The notes beneath the pieces are model-generated. The model was not told the DNA's origin. It worked only from the letters and a program-made list of their open reading frames with translations, and made no database searches. Source: Mesostigma viride (lineage: Eukaryota; Streptophyta; Mesostigmatophyceae; Mesostigmatales; Mesostigmataceae). From it: 64,000 nt of DNA. Location: contig RPFO01000104.1 in assembly GCA_009746045.1 (NCBI GenBank), positions 5,323,395 through 5,387,394 of the forward strand, read 5' to 3'. The position numbers and the translations under genes were made by a program. Positions 9,351 through 21,131 of the stretch are shown here, piece after piece (within the stretch, counting starts at the first letter, position 1; every line of letters starts with the position of its first letter).

Positions 9351-10139
9351 AGACTATGACCGAGACATTATGCCCCGTCAAGTCCAGTGTTTTTTGCAAC
9401 GTCACCCACATCTGTTCTGACGCGGTGCTGCCCCTTGGCACAAGCTCTACAAACAGGTCGTGGACCGGCTGGATCGCGTAGCCTATCTCCGCACATCTGA
9501 ACCCTGTGATGCCAGATCTCGATCCTTTAATTGCGGCCGTTCCGAGCTTGGCATGCACTGGATTCGTTGTCTACACCGTCGCGTCGCTGCAGCATTGAAC
9601 ACGATGTTTTCTGGCATACGCGCGGGCTTTTGGTTCCCGCCGCACATTTTCAAGAAAGTGCTGGACCCTCCGGATTTTTGCCTTTACATCGTGTCCATGC
9701 AGTTCTCGGACGTTTGGAAACATGGCATGGCACGCTAACGTAATGACTGACAGTCTAGCTAGACCTTTTCAGTGATTTTCCATTTGCGGGTATTTCCTCG
9801 TATAAATGGTGGGAGAGCAATCGCAGCAATGGTGCTCACCCCTATAGACACTCCCGGCCAGTACGGTTCGAAACACACGCCCTGATCAAGCAAGCTGTTT
9901 CCGGCCCCACTGTCTACTGTAGGTCATCTAGTCGCTCTACATGTTAGCCAGCCATAATTTCAATGCACAAGCTAGGCTACACATATTTTTCATCTCTGAT
10001 TCATATTCATCATCCTGAACGACTCGAAAACGCGGACAAGATAACGGCGCAGGCTTGAGCTACCATGGTCCGGATTCTCCCGATTTCTGGCCAGCCTGCG
10101 CTGGTTGTCTCCTTGATATATCAACCGGCCAGGCATTAC
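9351..10139. other. Unassigned sequence
   Basis: Open frames of 66-96 codons exist on both strands but none shows a recognisable motif or a duplicate elsewhere in the window. I do not support a gene here. Confidence 0.4.
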
Positions 10140-10870
10140 TGTGCTGGACTACGATGGGCAGGTTTGCCACCTGCTCATTGATGTCTCCGTTGCTCGGCCG
10201 CTTTCCGAAAGTTGCTGGTCGCCACATCCTCTGGGTGGCTGTTGATGCCGGTGCTGCTGCCGCTGTGGCCAAGCGCGACAAGTTTGCCTTCTACGGCAAT
10301 GTGGCGCCCCATCGGGTCATCCCCAATTTGTCCTTGAGGAGTTCGGGGCCATGGGCCCCAACAAAGACGGCGGAGTTTTTTCACGCGTGCTGCCAGCGGC
10401 CGGCAGGAAGACCGCCTCGCCCTCGAGGATCAGACTACCCCGTGGTCAGACTGCCCATGCAGACATGGTCCTCGTATTGCATGGCGGCATGCAGCGCCTG
10501 TCACGAGGTCAGCGCCCTCATGCACTCGCGCACGGTGCGGCAAGCGCGACAAGTTTGCCTCCTACGGCAATACGTGGCGCCCAATCGGGTCATCCCCAAT
10601 TTGTCCTTGAGGAGTTTGGGGCCATGGGCCCCAACAAGACGGCGGAGTTTTTTCACGCGTGCTGCCAGCGGCACTGAGGAAGACCGCCTCGACCTGAGTC
10701 GAGCGAGGATCAGACTGCCCCGGGCGTGGTCTGCCCATGCAGACAGGTCCTCGTATTGGCGGCAGCGCCTGTCCCGAGGTCGCCCTCACTCGCGCACGGT
10801 GCACTGATCAATGTGTTATTCCGCCGCGTCCGGGCCGACCTTGTCGCAACCCAGGCGGTCTACGTACAGT
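10140..10870 (+). pseudogene. LINE polyprotein C-terminal domain, frameshifted and internally duplicated
   Basis: Three frames together give a block beginning VLDYDGQVCHLLIDVSVARP (10140-10205), then DAGAAAAVAKRDKFAFYGNV (about 10240-10300), then EEFGAMGPNK (about 10336-10366) with AEFFHACCQR. Part of this is repeated at about 10530-10700, followed by SSYWRQRLS and FRRVRADLVATQA. The arrangement resembles the tail of non-LTR retrotransposon polyproteins after the reverse transcriptase, where an aspartate/alanine-rich block is typical (recalled, not searched). At least three frame changes and the internal duplication make this a pseudogene. Smaller fragments lie at 7072-7330, 30708-30745 and about 62860-62990. 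Confidence 0.5.
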
Positions 10871-10879
10871 ACCCAGGCG

Positions 10880-11130
10880 GTTTAATACTTCCCCGGCCCG
10901 CATGGTGGGTGCGCCGGCATGGAGGTGTGCTGCGTGTCATCGTTTTGTGTTGTATAGTTTTAGTTGCATGTACCTTGTGCTACCACCGTTGATCCTTGCA
11001 TGCTTGTGTCGGATTCTTATTATCGTTGTGAGGGTTCTTCTTTTCGATCGGGGTTTACAATTTCCTTATTTTGCATACCATTCTCGCCTCCGTATAAGTG
11101 ATCAGTCTCAATGAATATGATATATCTCAG
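10880..11130 (+). repeat. Dispersed repeat, copy 2 (probable LINE 3' UTR)
   Basis: Matches 9085-9350 and, at its end, 63108-63210. It abuts the LINE coding remnant that ends at about 10870. Confidence 0.6.
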
Positions 11131-13083
11131 GCCTGCTCACGGTCCGCGTGCATGCGGCCGGCCCTACTAGCCTCGCCCCAGCCGCCTTCCAATTGGCTGC
11201 GATGCTCAGTCTGGCGCCTGCATGGTGTTGCAATGTCCCAACGCAACGGCAGTATGTAGTGTTATACGCTCCCGCCGTAACTGCTTGGACGTAGAGTTTG
11301 TCACGTCCGTTCAATCGCCCCAGTTTCCGCTGAATTTGGACAAGTGTGCAGAAAGTTATATGATGCCACTAATCCAGTGCAGCTGGTTGTGTACCCGATC
11401 GGAACCAATGTGGTACCGTCCGGTAGGTTTAGGTATATCGTCAGCACTTGCGCTGCGTACAGTAGTACCTACCGGCGTGGCAACAAGAGTCACGTACCCT
11501 TGTGCCGAATGCACGTCCCTAATTCTGTGTACCATGTTTGCTAAGGGCCGGATGGCCCGGCGCCCTTTAGTAGGACCAAAAGACAAGTGGGAATTGTGCA
11601 GATATAAATGTGTGTGCCACGTACTTAGTATTCTTTGTGTGTTTGCGCCCGACGGCCCATGTCGGCGCCCACTGTCAAGTGTGGTCAGGACAGGGCCGCG
11701 GTGGCAAGGAATATTAGCAAGGAAGGTGGCCCAACCTTCCTACGCGCTTGATAAGTACTCAGCTAATAATATGGAGTAGCGTCATCACCGTGATGGGTTA
11801 AGGAGTGATTAGGTCTTCAACCTTGTCCCGTTTAGGTATAAAGCCGACCCTGGCATGATTGATAATTATTAAATGTAATAATGACGATTTATAAATTGTA
11901 AATTGGCAAATGCATCCCCTGTCCAGTAGGAAAAGATCTTTCCCATTTGAATTACCGGTGCTACCTCGGCCCGAGGTTAGACGCCGGGGCTAGGTCATGT
12001 TACAATGAGTATCAGAGGTTCACCTGCAGCGAACAGCCCATGGCTGCAGCGCTTAAATTTAAACCAATCGTCATGCATTTTATCACCTGCCATCACTTTG
12101 CTGCAATCGGGCAAGCGACATAAGGTAAGTTTTTCCTGTTGAGCAAGCTAGATCGACCGTAGTGCTGCCTTAGATCTGGGACACCAAATCTACTGAGCAA
12201 CGAAATAAACAGATAGAAGCCTGGCATTGAACCTGTCTTGGTAGCGCCAAAACGTAGTGAATTTACCCAAGGTTTTTTTTGCAGCCCTGCCTCAGTGGGC
12301 AGCAACGTGAAATTTAGACTCTTTTTGCTGATCACGCACCGCGACCCCCGGCCGGTGCAGCCCTTGACAGCAAGCGTTAGTAGCTCGTCCTTTTAGTGAC
12401 GTTTCCCTTCTCGTATGCATTATAGAAAGCTAGTATGATTTAGCTTTCACAGTCTGCCCCGGCCGCCCGTGTCGAATTGCTTTTGCCTGGCCGCCATTGC
12501 CCCTATAGCTTTTCCTGCTGATTATAAAGCGGCCGGCCAGATTCGGGTCGCCCTCCTGATAGCATAGTAAACTGAAATCTTGTGCGTCACTTGCATGCAC
12601 GAATCTGCATGCACTAATCTGACCCGTTTTGACGATCCCGTTGCTGCGTAGAGTAACCTGTGGCATGGCTCGCGCAGATTAGCCCAAGTTGCCTGTGTTG
12701 GTTGCTTCTTTTTCTTTATAAACACGAGGTGACAATCTGCATGCCCGGACACCAAGCCCCCAGTCGCCGAGCTTTTAATTGTTTTCTGCATGAAATACTC
12801 GTGTTTCTTTTGCAGGGATTTACCTGCTGGTGGGTTTTAACCCCCTTCAGTTATTCTGACTGCGAGCAATGACATCGTTAACCTCTTGCTTGTTGTTTTA
12901 ACTTTCATGTCAGCCCCCTTTGCTGGTTCATTGTCTCAGGAGTGGTAGCAAGAATTTTTTTTTTCTCTCCCATGCATATCCTTCGGGGATTGCTAATCCC
13001 TCTTGCTATCACGTCAACCTTTGGCACGTTCATACTTCGATTATGCTATTGTTGGCTTGTAAGCCAATTAATTTCTGTGTGCA
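11131..13083. other. Unassigned sequence with a possible LTR/primer-binding relic
   Basis: No supported gene. At 12006-12020 the sequence GAGTATCAGAGGTTC, preceded by ATGTTACA, resembles the end of an LTR followed by a primer-binding site of the TGGTATCAGAG type. Neither the upstream LTR boundary nor a partner LTR could be found, so this is only a hint of a decayed retrotransposon. Confidence 0.35.
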
Positions 13084-13088
13084 GCTAC

Positions 13089-13713
13089 AGTTAACGTAAA
13101 GGACTTACGTTAGATGGATAGAGATTGTTACGCTCTTTCCAACGGCACCTTGAACGCCTCATTTGGTTAAGGAACGTAAAAGTTATGACGTTTCCTAGGC
13201 TGTGCCGACAGTACCCGGCGCGCCACTGTGGGCGCGTACGGACACAGGATGTACAAGTGTCACTTTGATAGTCCGCAGGACGTTGACAGGACTTGTACAG
13301 GACTTGATGGTCAATTGATAGGTAGGCGCGCTGTAGCGCGCCAGGACCTATGAGACAATTGATGCTGAGCAGCGTACGGATAGGTCCACAGGACTAGCCT
13401 ATGGACAATTGATGATAGATCTGCGCGCCAAAGGCGTGCCAGAGTCTGTGTAATCAATTGATTGACAGTTCAGCTGTGACAGTGCAGCTAGCTGAATACT
13501 TGGACGCGTCCCTAGCAACCTATATGTGTGACTTGGTAGCACCGGGACGCTAGTTCTTGCGTGCACGTTCTCTTGGCACTGCGACCCTGTCTGTCGCCTG
13601 TGCTGCGTGCAGTCTTGGAAGTGACGTGACTTACGTCTGTGTTCCTTATTCATAATAAAGGCAACATTTCCTGCAAGAACCATGGCGGAATTCTGCACAA
13701 CCCTCTCACAACT
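13089..13713 (+). repeat. Copia-A copy 1, 5' LTR
   Basis: 625 bp, beginning AGTTAACG and ending CTCACAACT. Internal features: an inverted repeat close to the left end (TAACGTAAA / TTACGTTA, one base changed in this copy), a GC stem-loop GGCGCGC-TGTA-GCGCGCC near 13324, four CAATTGAT sites spaced 44-50 bp apart (13312, 13356, 13406, 13455), and AATAAA at about 13653. The internal region starts CGTATTAC, the same in all three copies. That may be part of the primer-binding site, but I cannot assign the tRNA. Confidence 0.92.
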
Positions 13714-13737
13714 CGTATTACTCGCCTTTTCACGATC

Positions 13738-14647
13738 ATGCCGAATTCCGAAGACTTCCGCATTCCTACCGATGAGGAAGTAGCTGCTCCGCCGGCCGCA
13801 GATCCATTACCGGCTCCACGTCCGCGTGAGCCGCAGCCGGTTGCTGCATTGTGGCAAGCTCTCGTTGATGAGGTCACGATTTCACTCGACGAATTGCATC
13901 GTCGACAGCGAGCAGCGCTCCCGTTGCTGGGAGATTTTCCAGAAGACCCCCGCTTGCCGCCGCTGGTGCCGGCGATTCGTGGTCCATTAGACCAAATCCG
14001 AAATATTCTTTCGGCTTTTACGGTCCAGGTCCGCGGAGGCCTGCGTTCGGTGAACGAGGTCACCACCGCCATTGAGGAGGTGGATAACGCCATTTCGTCG
14101 CTCACCGGGTATCAGCGCAATTTACAAAACTGGGCCTCGACGCGCATGGGGGGCGCGCCTGTGCATGGTCTCAACAAATTTGTTTCAAGACATCGCGTTG
14201 CTCTCGCTGCTCACTCGCGGCGTCCGCACTCGCGAGCGCCAGGTACTCATAAACCTGGTGGCATTTCTCTCGGCTTTGCGTGAGTGGATCCCAGCGGGCT
14301 GGGAGCTTCTTTCCATCTTTACGCATCCTCTTCGCCTCGTCGCGCGTCGGCGCGTTGCGATTTTCATTCCGACGCAAAATCCGGCGAATACGCCGGTGTT
14401 GATCCACACCGGTGCGGGTCCGGCTATCACGCCAGACATGGAGGACGCCGAGTTTGCATATGAGTACTGTGATTTTCGGGGCCTTGACTATGTATTAAAC
14501 GTACGTCGGCCATTTTTCCAGTGCTCGTCGGCATTTAGTCGACACTTCAACGGCATTTCGCGGGGGCGGCGGCGACACCGGCGCAGGCGGCAATACTCGA
14601 CAGTTTTGTACATACTTTGTTTTGCTGCTTTGCTCAGGTGTTTCTAA
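13738..14647 (+). pseudogene. Copia-A ORF1 (unknown function), copy 1, frameshifted
   Basis: The counterpart of the intact ORF1 in copies 2 and 3. It starts MPNSEDFRIP, 24 bp after the LTR. A 4-bp insertion near 14163 (in GCCTGTGCATGGTC) shifts the frame; downstream the alternative frame continues with NLFQDIALLSLLTRG and ends CDFRGLDY, after which the usual stop is lost. It is too damaged to act, but it confirms that ORF1 is a regular part of the family. Confidence 0.8.
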
Positions 14648-16321
14648 GACAGCTTGTAGTGCATCATGGCAGACGGGCGCCGTAGCAAGGGTGCCCCAGC
14701 CAGTGGGAATAATGGTGGTGCTGGTAGTGGGACAGCTCACGTAGATGACGTGGGTGTCACCGGGGAAATTACCAATGTACATCACAACACTAATAATACA
14801 CAAGCTGTACATGGATTTGACCTTACCACTCAGGGCTTATTAGTTGTAAATCAGCTACAACCTGTGACATCTGACTCCAAGCCTAAGCAGGCTGAAGAGT
14901 TTGTAGAAGGGCTGGAAGGGTTTCCTAGTTTGTACGGGGGTACCAACTACTATCAGATCTGGATAGGCAGCAGCACGTTTGGCAAGTGCACTGATCAGAT
15001 CAAGGACCTAACCAGGGAATGCAAGAAGGCCAACAAGGCCTGGGCAGTATATGTAGCTGAGCTGAAGGAGCTGCTTGAAGACCAGCGCAAGAAGGTCGGC
15101 ATCCATTGGCAAGACAAGTATCAAGGGTGGGAGGTCAAGGGGGATCTCATCCAGAATTTCCTTAACTATTGCAAAATGGTTGAGGAAGGCAGGGCCCACG
15201 GTTTCAACGTGGCAGACAATATATAGCCCTGACCAACTGGTTGAAGGTCTCTGGGCTGGATAAGGCCACACGTGGATCTCTCAAGGTCATGTGTGCTCCT
15301 CACTCCACCATGAAGGCCTACAAGGTCATCATCAAGCAGGCCCTTGAAGCTGAGGAGCTGTTTGAGGGTGGGGTGCCAGCAGTGAAGGCAACCCAGGCAG
15401 GTGGGCGTACCCAGGGGGGCTCCAAATCGTCTGAGGCTGACAAAAGCCAAGGAGGGCACGTAGGGGCAACCACAACAAGCGGAAGGCCAATCATTCACCC
15501 GACCCTGACGGGAGGTCACACTCCAAGTCGCCCTGCCAGCCGTTAAGAATGTACTCCAGCACAAGTACATTTTGAGTTTTTCCAAGTTTCTTGTTTTTTG
15601 CTTGTTTCAAGTTCAGTTTTGCATAAAACGTGTCCCCATAGCCCCTGGATCTCATCTGGAGGTAGTTGAACTAGTATATGCTACAATATACTAGGTTGTA
15701 CTATTTTCTACTACATTTATACTATAATGTACTAAATTGAACTACATCTGAACTAAATGTAACTGTGATTGATGCCCCTGTAACGTCTCCCAATGCTCGA
15801 TAACAGGTCTGGCCACCATTGGTGACCTCCTAGAGCCATTCACAGCTGCATTTCGTGGATCACCGCACAAAAAAAAATGTTGTACTTAGCCTTATCAACA
15901 TGGGAATGAGGGCTTTGGTGTGCAAACATGCATGTGTGCTAAAAATTGGACATTCTGACACTGCGCGAGAGTCTGGTAATACTTAAGCACTTCAGGTCAT
16001 GATCGAAGTATAGAATGAACTGATGCAAGCAATCAAGCATTATGCAAGGAATGGAATGCTGCGATGAATTTTAGCAGTAATACTTGCAACTAGGGAACAC
16101 ACGATAAAGTCACGAATCTGACATGCATTGTGCCGTCATGGCACATGCATGAACACGTACACGAACAGAGGATCACGCGGACGCCCACGTGCACGCGCAT
16201 GGCAATGCCAATGCCCCCCCCCCCACACACACACACAAGCCCCAACTCCAAACATTGCACCAATCACCCACCCACCCAAACCCAACCCCAGCCCCCCTGA
16301 CCCCCCAACGCCCATGCACAC

Positions 16322-16668
16322 GCCCATGCCCCCGCCCCCGCCCCGCCCCCGCCCCGCCCCCCCCCGCCCCCGCCCCCGCCCCCCCCCGCCCCCGCCCCGC
16401 CCCCGCCCCCGCCCCGCCCCGCCCCCGCCCCCGCCCCCGCCCCCCCGCCCCGCCCCGCCCCCGCCCCCGCCCCCGCCCCGCCCCCGCCCCCGCCCCCATC
16501 CCCGCCCCCGCCCCCGCCCCCGCCCCCCCGCCCCGCCCCCGCCCCCGCCCCGCCCCCGCCCCGCCCCCGCCCCCGCCCCCGCCCCGCCCCCGCCCCCGCC
16601 CCCGCCCCCGCCCCGCCCCCGCCCCCGCCCCCGCCCCCGCCCATGCCCATGCCCCTGCCCCCGCACCC
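16322..16668 (+). repeat. C-rich hexamer-like array (CCCCGC-type)
   Basis: Nearly pure C/G sequence made of CCCCCG and CCCCG units in irregular order. It generates long Pro/Arg/Ala or Gly/Arg/Ala open frames in all directions. These are repeat artefacts. Confidence 0.9.
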
Positions 16669-16679
16669 GCCCATTCTCA

Positions 16680-16897
16680 CCCACGCCCACGCCCACGCCC
16701 ACGCCCACGCCCATGCCCACGCCCACGCCCACGCCCACGCCCACGCCCACGCCCACGCCCACGCCCACGCCCACGCCCACGCCCACGCCCACGCCCACGC
16801 CCACGCCCACGCCCACGCCCACGCCCACGCCCACGCCCACGCCCACGCCCACGCCCACGCCCACGCCCACGCCCACGCCCACGCCCACGCCCACGCC
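16680..16897 (+). repeat. (CCCACG)n hexamer array, first block
   Basis: About 36 tandem CCCACG units with rare changes such as CCCATG. The following 115 bp of non-repetitive sequence (16898-17012) is repeated after the second block at 17668-17780. Confidence 0.95.
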
Positions 16898-17012
16898 CGC
16901 GGCTACGCCCACCCTAGCCTCACCCCTACTCCAAGCCACAATTATACCCAAAGCCACAGCCAGAAGTAGAGCGCAGCTGCAACAATAGCAGATGTAGCTG
17001 AGACACACACCT

Positions 17013-17667
17013 ACCCACGCCAACGCCCACGCCCACGCCCACGCCCACGCCTACGCCCATGCCCACGCCCACGCCCACGCCCACGCCCACGCCCACGCCC
17101 ACGCCCACGCCCATGCCCACGCCCACGCCCACGCCCACGCCCACGCCCACGCCCACGCCCACGCCCACGCCCACGCCCACGCCCACGCCCACGCCCACGC
17201 CCACGCCCACGCCCACGCCCACGCCCACGCCCACGCCCACGCCCACGCCCACGCCCACGCCCACGCCCACGCCCACGCCCACGCCCACGCCCACGCCCAC
17301 GCCCACGCCCCCACCCACACCCACGCCCACGCCCACGCCCACGCCCACGCCCACGCCCACGCCCACACCCACGCCCACGCCCACGCCCACACCCACACCC
17401 ACGCCCACGCCCACACCCACGCCCACGCCCACGCCCACTCCCACGCCCACTCCCACGCCTACGCCCACGCCCACGCCCACGCCCACGCCCACGCCCACGC
17501 CCACGCCCATGCCAACGCCCACGCCCACGCCCACGCCCACGCCCACGCCCACGCCCACGCCCACGCCCACGCCCACACCCACGCCCACGCCCACGCCCAC
17601 GCCCACGCCCACGCCCGCGCCCATGCCCACGCTCACGCCCACGCCCACGCCCACGCCCGCGCCTGCG
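17013..17667 (+). repeat. (CCCACG)n hexamer array, second block
   Basis: About 108 hexamer units, mostly CCCACG with scattered CCCACA, CCCACT and CCCATG variants. Together with the repeated spacer it forms a two-unit higher-order repeat of unequal lengths. Confidence 0.95.
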
Positions 17668-17939
17668 CCCACCCTAGCCTCACCCCTACTCCAAGCCACA
17701 AATGCACCGTAAGCCACAGCCAGAAGTACAGCACAGCAGCGACAATGGCAGACTTAGCCCAGACACACACCTACCCACATCAATGCCCCTGCCCAGAGAC
17801 TCGCGGCCTCATCCCACCCCCCTGCACGAACAGTTCCCAAACAAAAGAAAAGGCAAACAAAAGGAACAAGAGTAGCAAGCTGCATTGCGAGCACATATGC
17901 CAGTTCTGGTGCACATGCCAGGCCGAAAGCAACTCATGA

Positions 17940-18064
17940 TTGCCCCTGCCCCTGCCCCTGCCCCTGCCCCTGCCCCTGCCCCTGCCCCTGCCCCTGCCCC
18001 TGCCCCTGCCCCTGCCCCTGCCCCTGCCCCTGCCCCTGCCCCTGCCCCTGCTCCTGCCCCTGCC
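17940..18064 (+). repeat. (CCCCTG)n hexamer array
   Basis: About 20 near-perfect copies of CCCCTG. A short AAT/AAG-rich simple repeat follows at 18100-18155 and an imperfect GGCAAA/CGCAAA hexamer run at about 18575-18635. Confidence 0.95.
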
Positions 18065-19257
18065 ATCACCATTCTAACCACCACACATTACGAAAAGCAA
18101 GAAGAAATTATAATAATAATAAGAAATAAGAAGAAGAAGAAATAATAATAATAAACAAGCACAAAGTTGACTGCACATGCGACTGTACCAGTAGGCACGT
18201 AGCAAATTTTAGCTGCAGCTTCAATTTCAACTTCATTGCAATTGCAAGTGTGACTGCATGTGTAATTGCACTACCAATGCCTAATGCCCACTGCATGTGC
18301 CCAGTGCGAATGCTATTCAAAAGCAACATGCAATCGAAATTACAGCTGAAGCCGGCTATTGACAAAGATATTTAAAGCAGTTGTTAACTACAGAGACCCA
18401 ATGAAAATGCAAATGCAATGAACAAGCAACAGAAGTTGAAGCCACTGCCACTCTACCTGCCGACAGTAACACCACCGCCAGCACCCACTCATATCCCAAC
18501 GACAAGGAAATAGAATTGCCCAAAGCCAGACATACATTGGGACGCATAAGCAAACGGCAACGCAAGCGCACATGCAAATGTATACGCAAAGGCAAAGGCA
18601 AAGGCAAACGCAAACGCAAACGCAAACGCAAGCTTGTCATGTACCTACGCTTAACTGCAAACGCAAACTGTGCACGAAGCAAAAAGATTGGATGGCCAAG
18701 ATCATGGCAAATACGAGGGCCGAAAACAATCCAACTTCATCTAAATGTCCGAAATCCTCACGACGTTTCGATGCGCGCTTGAATGTCGAAGGCCTGCGCC
18801 GATTATCGATCATAAGTCGAATGTGTAATTGTCGGCTTATGAGAACTGCTTTGCGACAGTATCACGTCAGGCCGTTCCTGTGCAGCCATTTTCCCTGTGC
18901 AGCGGGTGGACAACGTTCACTTTCCGCATTATTCATGGCTATCGAAGTTAATTCTTACCGACCCCGGCTGCCATGGCCACTGGCCACGCATATCAAGTTC
19001 AGGTATTCCCGACCTGTAGCGCAGCAGATTTCTGTCGGAAGGCATCCTAAGCATCGTGATAAAAGAAATCCGAACAATAGACATTCATGCTGCATCTAAG
19101 GACATTATGGCATTTGTATATACTGCAAGTACATGTATCGACATTGCCGTGATTGCTAACCCCGACTCACCATGAACAGGAACTTTCCCTCTGCCTCCAT
19201 GAAATGTACTTCGTGAAATGTACTGTAATACATATGATGTACTACGATGATAATCAT

Positions 19258-19870
19258 CCCAGCAAAGCCATAGCACACCTTCCGTTTCGACCGCCATGTC
19301 GGCCACTAGTCCGGATAGCTCAATGTGCACCTGACCTTGACACTAATCGCACAAACAGCCACAATTTTGCAAGCAAGAAGACATGGCTACCTCGGCATTT
19401 CATGAAATGTACTTCTTGAAATGCATTTCGTGAAATGTACTAAGGAACGTGATTGGCCGGCGTTCGCTCGCCAAATCTCGCAAAATGTACTAAGGCACGT
19501 GATTGGTCCCGCAAAATGTACTAAGGAACGTGATTGGCCGGCGAAGATTCTGTTTGCTGCAATTAAAATTCCCTACAGAATCTTCGCCGGCCAATCACGT
19601 TCCTTAGTACATTTTGCGGGACCAATCACGTGCCTTAGTACATTTTGCGAGATTTGGCGAGCGAACGCCGGCCAATCACGTTCCTTAGTACATTTCACGA
19701 AATGCATTTCACGAAGTACATTTCATGAAATGCCGAGGTAGCCATGTCTTCTTGCTTGCAAAATTGTGGCTGTTTGTGCGATTAGTGTCAAGGTCAGGTG
19801 CACATTGAGCTATCCGGACTAGTGGCCGACATGGCGGTCGAAACGGAAGGTGTGCTATGGCTTTGCTGGG
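19258..19870. repeat. 613-bp near-perfect palindrome
   Basis: Two arms of 296 bp (19258-19553 and 19575-19870) are reverse complements around a 21-bp centre. The outer ends are CCCAGCAAAGCC and GGCTTTGCTGGG. Each arm contains three copies of a motif with GTGATTGG and AATGTACTAAGG, and the repeated GCAAAATGTAC resembles the subterminal GTACATTTTGCG of the surrounding TIR transposon. It could be a foldback element or an accumulation of transposase-binding sites. I see no convincing target duplication. Confidence 0.9.
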
Positions 19871-20829
19871 ACATAATCGTGGCTATCTGCTTCCTGGCTT
19901 TCGCTATCATGGTGATGGGACACCATGGGAAGCGCAAGTTCGCAGCCATAGTGCTAAGCGGCAGCACCCATGCCGGCAGCCTAGTGACCGACGAGACGTT
20001 CGACTGTGAGTGCGGCCGTCGAGTGCATGAAGCCCATTAGAATATCACATCTCCAGGCATTGCGAAGCGCCTGGTTTTCGCCCGGGCGGAAGCAAGAGGA
20101 CAGGAAGGCGGCGATAAAGCAGCAGCTGCACCAGGGGGGGTACGACGCCATAACCACGATGTCGTCATCTACTCGTCACAAGTTCGTTCATGGCGCTGGT
20201 TTTCGGTTCGTTTTCGACGGGGGAGTCAAGGATATGAACATAGGGTTTGTGACCCCTTTTCACTTTCGCGTTTCACTTTCGAGGCGGCCTTCAGGCACTG
20301 CCTGAAAATTAGCAACCACGTTTGGAACTCTTCGGACCACCTGTGAAACTAATCACATTTGATGATGTGCTGGCGGGCCTGGGCATCGCATTTGAGCATT
20401 ACTTCGAGCAGGGCTCAACAAGCTCGATTCGCCAACTCAACCCGAAGAAGCCCTAAGCTGCGGTAAGACATATATTTGTGTGGATGGCTCTTGATATCAT
20501 GCTGAATTTCTAGACTTCTCTAGGTGGACAGTTCATGTGCAGCCATACAGGTCATCCATGTGTGTTTTAACCATGTTGCATGTGCCACAGATATCATGAG
20601 CAGTATTTACTAAGTGTGCTGGAGTCGTTGTTGCATGCTTGTTGTATTTCACAGTTCACGCCTGCATGAACGCATCGTTGATACTAATGATTATTCATAT
20701 TGCATGACTGTTCTGTTGGGGACGCCGCGCTTGATGTCACAACGTGGCTGAAAGGGTGTATCCACCGCGACTTTGGCCGGTGGGTGAAATCGATGGACGC
20801 ATTTCCGAAGAAGCCAGCCGCGGGCCACA

Positions 20830-21050
20830 CCCATGGCGCGGGCGGGGGCGCGGGCGGGGGGGGGGCGGGGGAGAAGGCGCGGGTGCGGGCGCGGGCGCCA
20901 CCCAAGGCGCGGGCGCGGGCGCGGGCCCGGGCGGGGGCGGGGGCGCAGGCGCCGGCGCGGGTGCGGGCGCGGGCGCCACCCAAGGCGCGCGCGCGGGCGC
21001 GGGCGGGGTGGGGGCGCAGGCGCCGGCGCGGGTGCGGGCGCGGGCGCCAC
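20830..21050 (+). repeat. GC-rich minisatellite (GGCGCGGGC-type)
   Basis: Imperfect repeats of GGCGCGGGCG and GGGGGCGCAGGCGCCGG, with two longer copies of a unit containing GGGCGCCACCCAAGGCGCG. All long ORFs over it are compositional. Confidence 0.85.
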
Positions 21051-21131
21051 CGCCGACTTGGATGATGAGCCAGCAACCGAAGCCAAGAGGGAGAGGCACC
21101 GCTCTTCGAAGGTGTTCGATCTCGAAGTGTT

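Noticed and set aside
11222..11779. 185-codon ORF
   Set aside because: No recognisable domain, several competing frames, no repeat copy to test conservation.
16128..17717. Long Pro/Arg/Ala, Gly/Val and Thr/Pro ORFs on both strands
   Set aside because: They are translations of C-rich hexamer arrays. A period of six keeps all frames open.
20006..20305. 99-codon ORF containing RKQEDRKAAIKQQLHQGGYD as a transposase fragment
   Set aside because: I could not match it to a transposase motif, and the cysteine pair FDCECGRR upstream is too little to call a CxC zinc domain.
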